Shown here in pieces: positions 63,547 through 64,000 of a stretch of DNA of 64,000 nucleotides. Below the pieces are notes generated by a model. It worked only from the letters and a program-made list of their open reading frames with translations, searched no databases and had not been told where the DNA came from. The position numbers and the translations under genes were made by a program. Location: assembly GCF_027580225.2 (NCBI RefSeq), contig NC_073337.2:12738501-12802500 (forward strand), given 5' to 3'. Source of the stretch: Misgurnus anguillicaudatus. Its lineage: Eukaryota > Chordata > Actinopteri > Cypriniformes > Cobitidae. The stretch's first letter is position 1; every line of letters begins with the position of its first letter.

Positions 63547-64000
63547 GGGCGGACTTACCCATTAGGCAAAGGTCGGCAGTTGCCTTGGGCCCCGCCTTAC
63601 CAAGGGGCCCCAAAACGCAGGGGTGTACTTGGTGAGCTGCCACTTTTTGCCCCTGCTTATCATCAAGATTCCCAGAAAACTATCATAATTTTGTTTAATT
63701 AACAGTTCTATTTAAACATCTTTTGTGTTTTTCAGTATATTCCCATAAAAGGTTTGAACGTTATTATTACATCTGCACGAATGCGCCCCCCATTATAGTT
63801 TAGAGTGGATCATTCCATGCACTACCGGATACTGTATGCGCGCGTAGCTCAAATCAACAAAGCGAGCAGAGCTGCAGGCAGCAGCGAGTGAGTTTGATAC
63901 ATTAAAAGAGCGAAGCTGCAAGGAAATAAACGTAGTGAAATAAAGAGTGAAGAGTGAAACGTAGCTACACCAATGGAGCAGAAAAGATGATTCACACAAA
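63547..64000. mobile_element. Possible 5' end of a hAT element, truncated by the window
   Basis: CAGGGGCGGACTTACCCATT and GCCTTGGGCCCCGCC resemble the terminal sequence of fish hAT transposons. The other terminus is not present. No transposase frame is visible before 64000. Confidence 0.45.

Larger units (their letters stand above)
46425..64000 (-). other. Long slc2a13 intron, largely repeats
   Basis: No minus-strand exon for the expected upstream sequence (QQLSGINTIM, PESPRW, GRLVVGLG) was found. Repeats are itemised separately. The stretches 51790-52680, 54500-55030, 58141-58480, 58611-59230, 59490-60185 and 61905-62140 show nothing I can name. Confidence 0.65.

Overview
The window is a teleost (most likely cyprinid-type) nuclear genome segment. 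Genes are split into short exons with GT-AG introns, exon sizes match vertebrate orthologues, and the introns are packed with small fish-type DNA transposons (foldback MITEs, hAT derivatives, Tc1-like copies, tRNA-derived SINEs). I saw no bacterial or viral architecture, no CRISPR array, no rRNA gene and no intact tRNA gene.

Four genes can be read by joining exons. From left to right they are: the first coding exon of kif21a (minus strand, 2132-2175, rest of the gene off the left edge); a complete abcd2 (minus strand, 10 coding exons, 4368-22753, 742 codons, peroxisomal fatty-acyl-CoA half transporter); a complete redic1/C12orf40 orthologue (plus strand, 12 coding exons, 23794-31766, about 450 codons, meiotic crossover factor); and the last six coding exons of slc2a13 (minus strand, 34474-46424, proton/myo-inositol cotransporter HMIT, 5' exons off the right edge). 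This is the same order and relative orientation as KIF21A-ABCD2-C12orf40-SLC2A13 on human chromosome 12, so it is an old vertebrate synteny block. The genes do not form a pathway. abcd2 and redic1 are head-to-head across about 1.04 kb; redic1 and slc2a13 are tail-to-tail across about 2.7 kb.

The remaining sequence is mostly mobile DNA, much of it nested. Six elements have exact 8-bp target duplications of hAT type (331-742, 8812-10072, 27454-27961, 29726-29930, 33670-34116, 50495-51441). About ten end exactly at TTAA (for example 11465-12286, 13248-14639, 28409-28805, 48071-49111, 49659-51784, 55907-56816, 60701-61159, 61313-61688), which suggests mobilisation by a piggyBac-like transposase. 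Three Tc1/mariner-type copies are present (29994-31035, 35659-36818, 41310-43348), all with dead transposases. The 11465-12286 foldback has arms of about 330 bp that read as identical, so it is probably very young. A foldback inside the third Tc1 copy (42026-42857) carries several fragments resembling the N-terminal half of a THAP zinc finger; this is the least ordinary object in the window. Positions 46425-64000 contain no recognisable slc2a13 exon and appear to be one long intron made largely of repeats.
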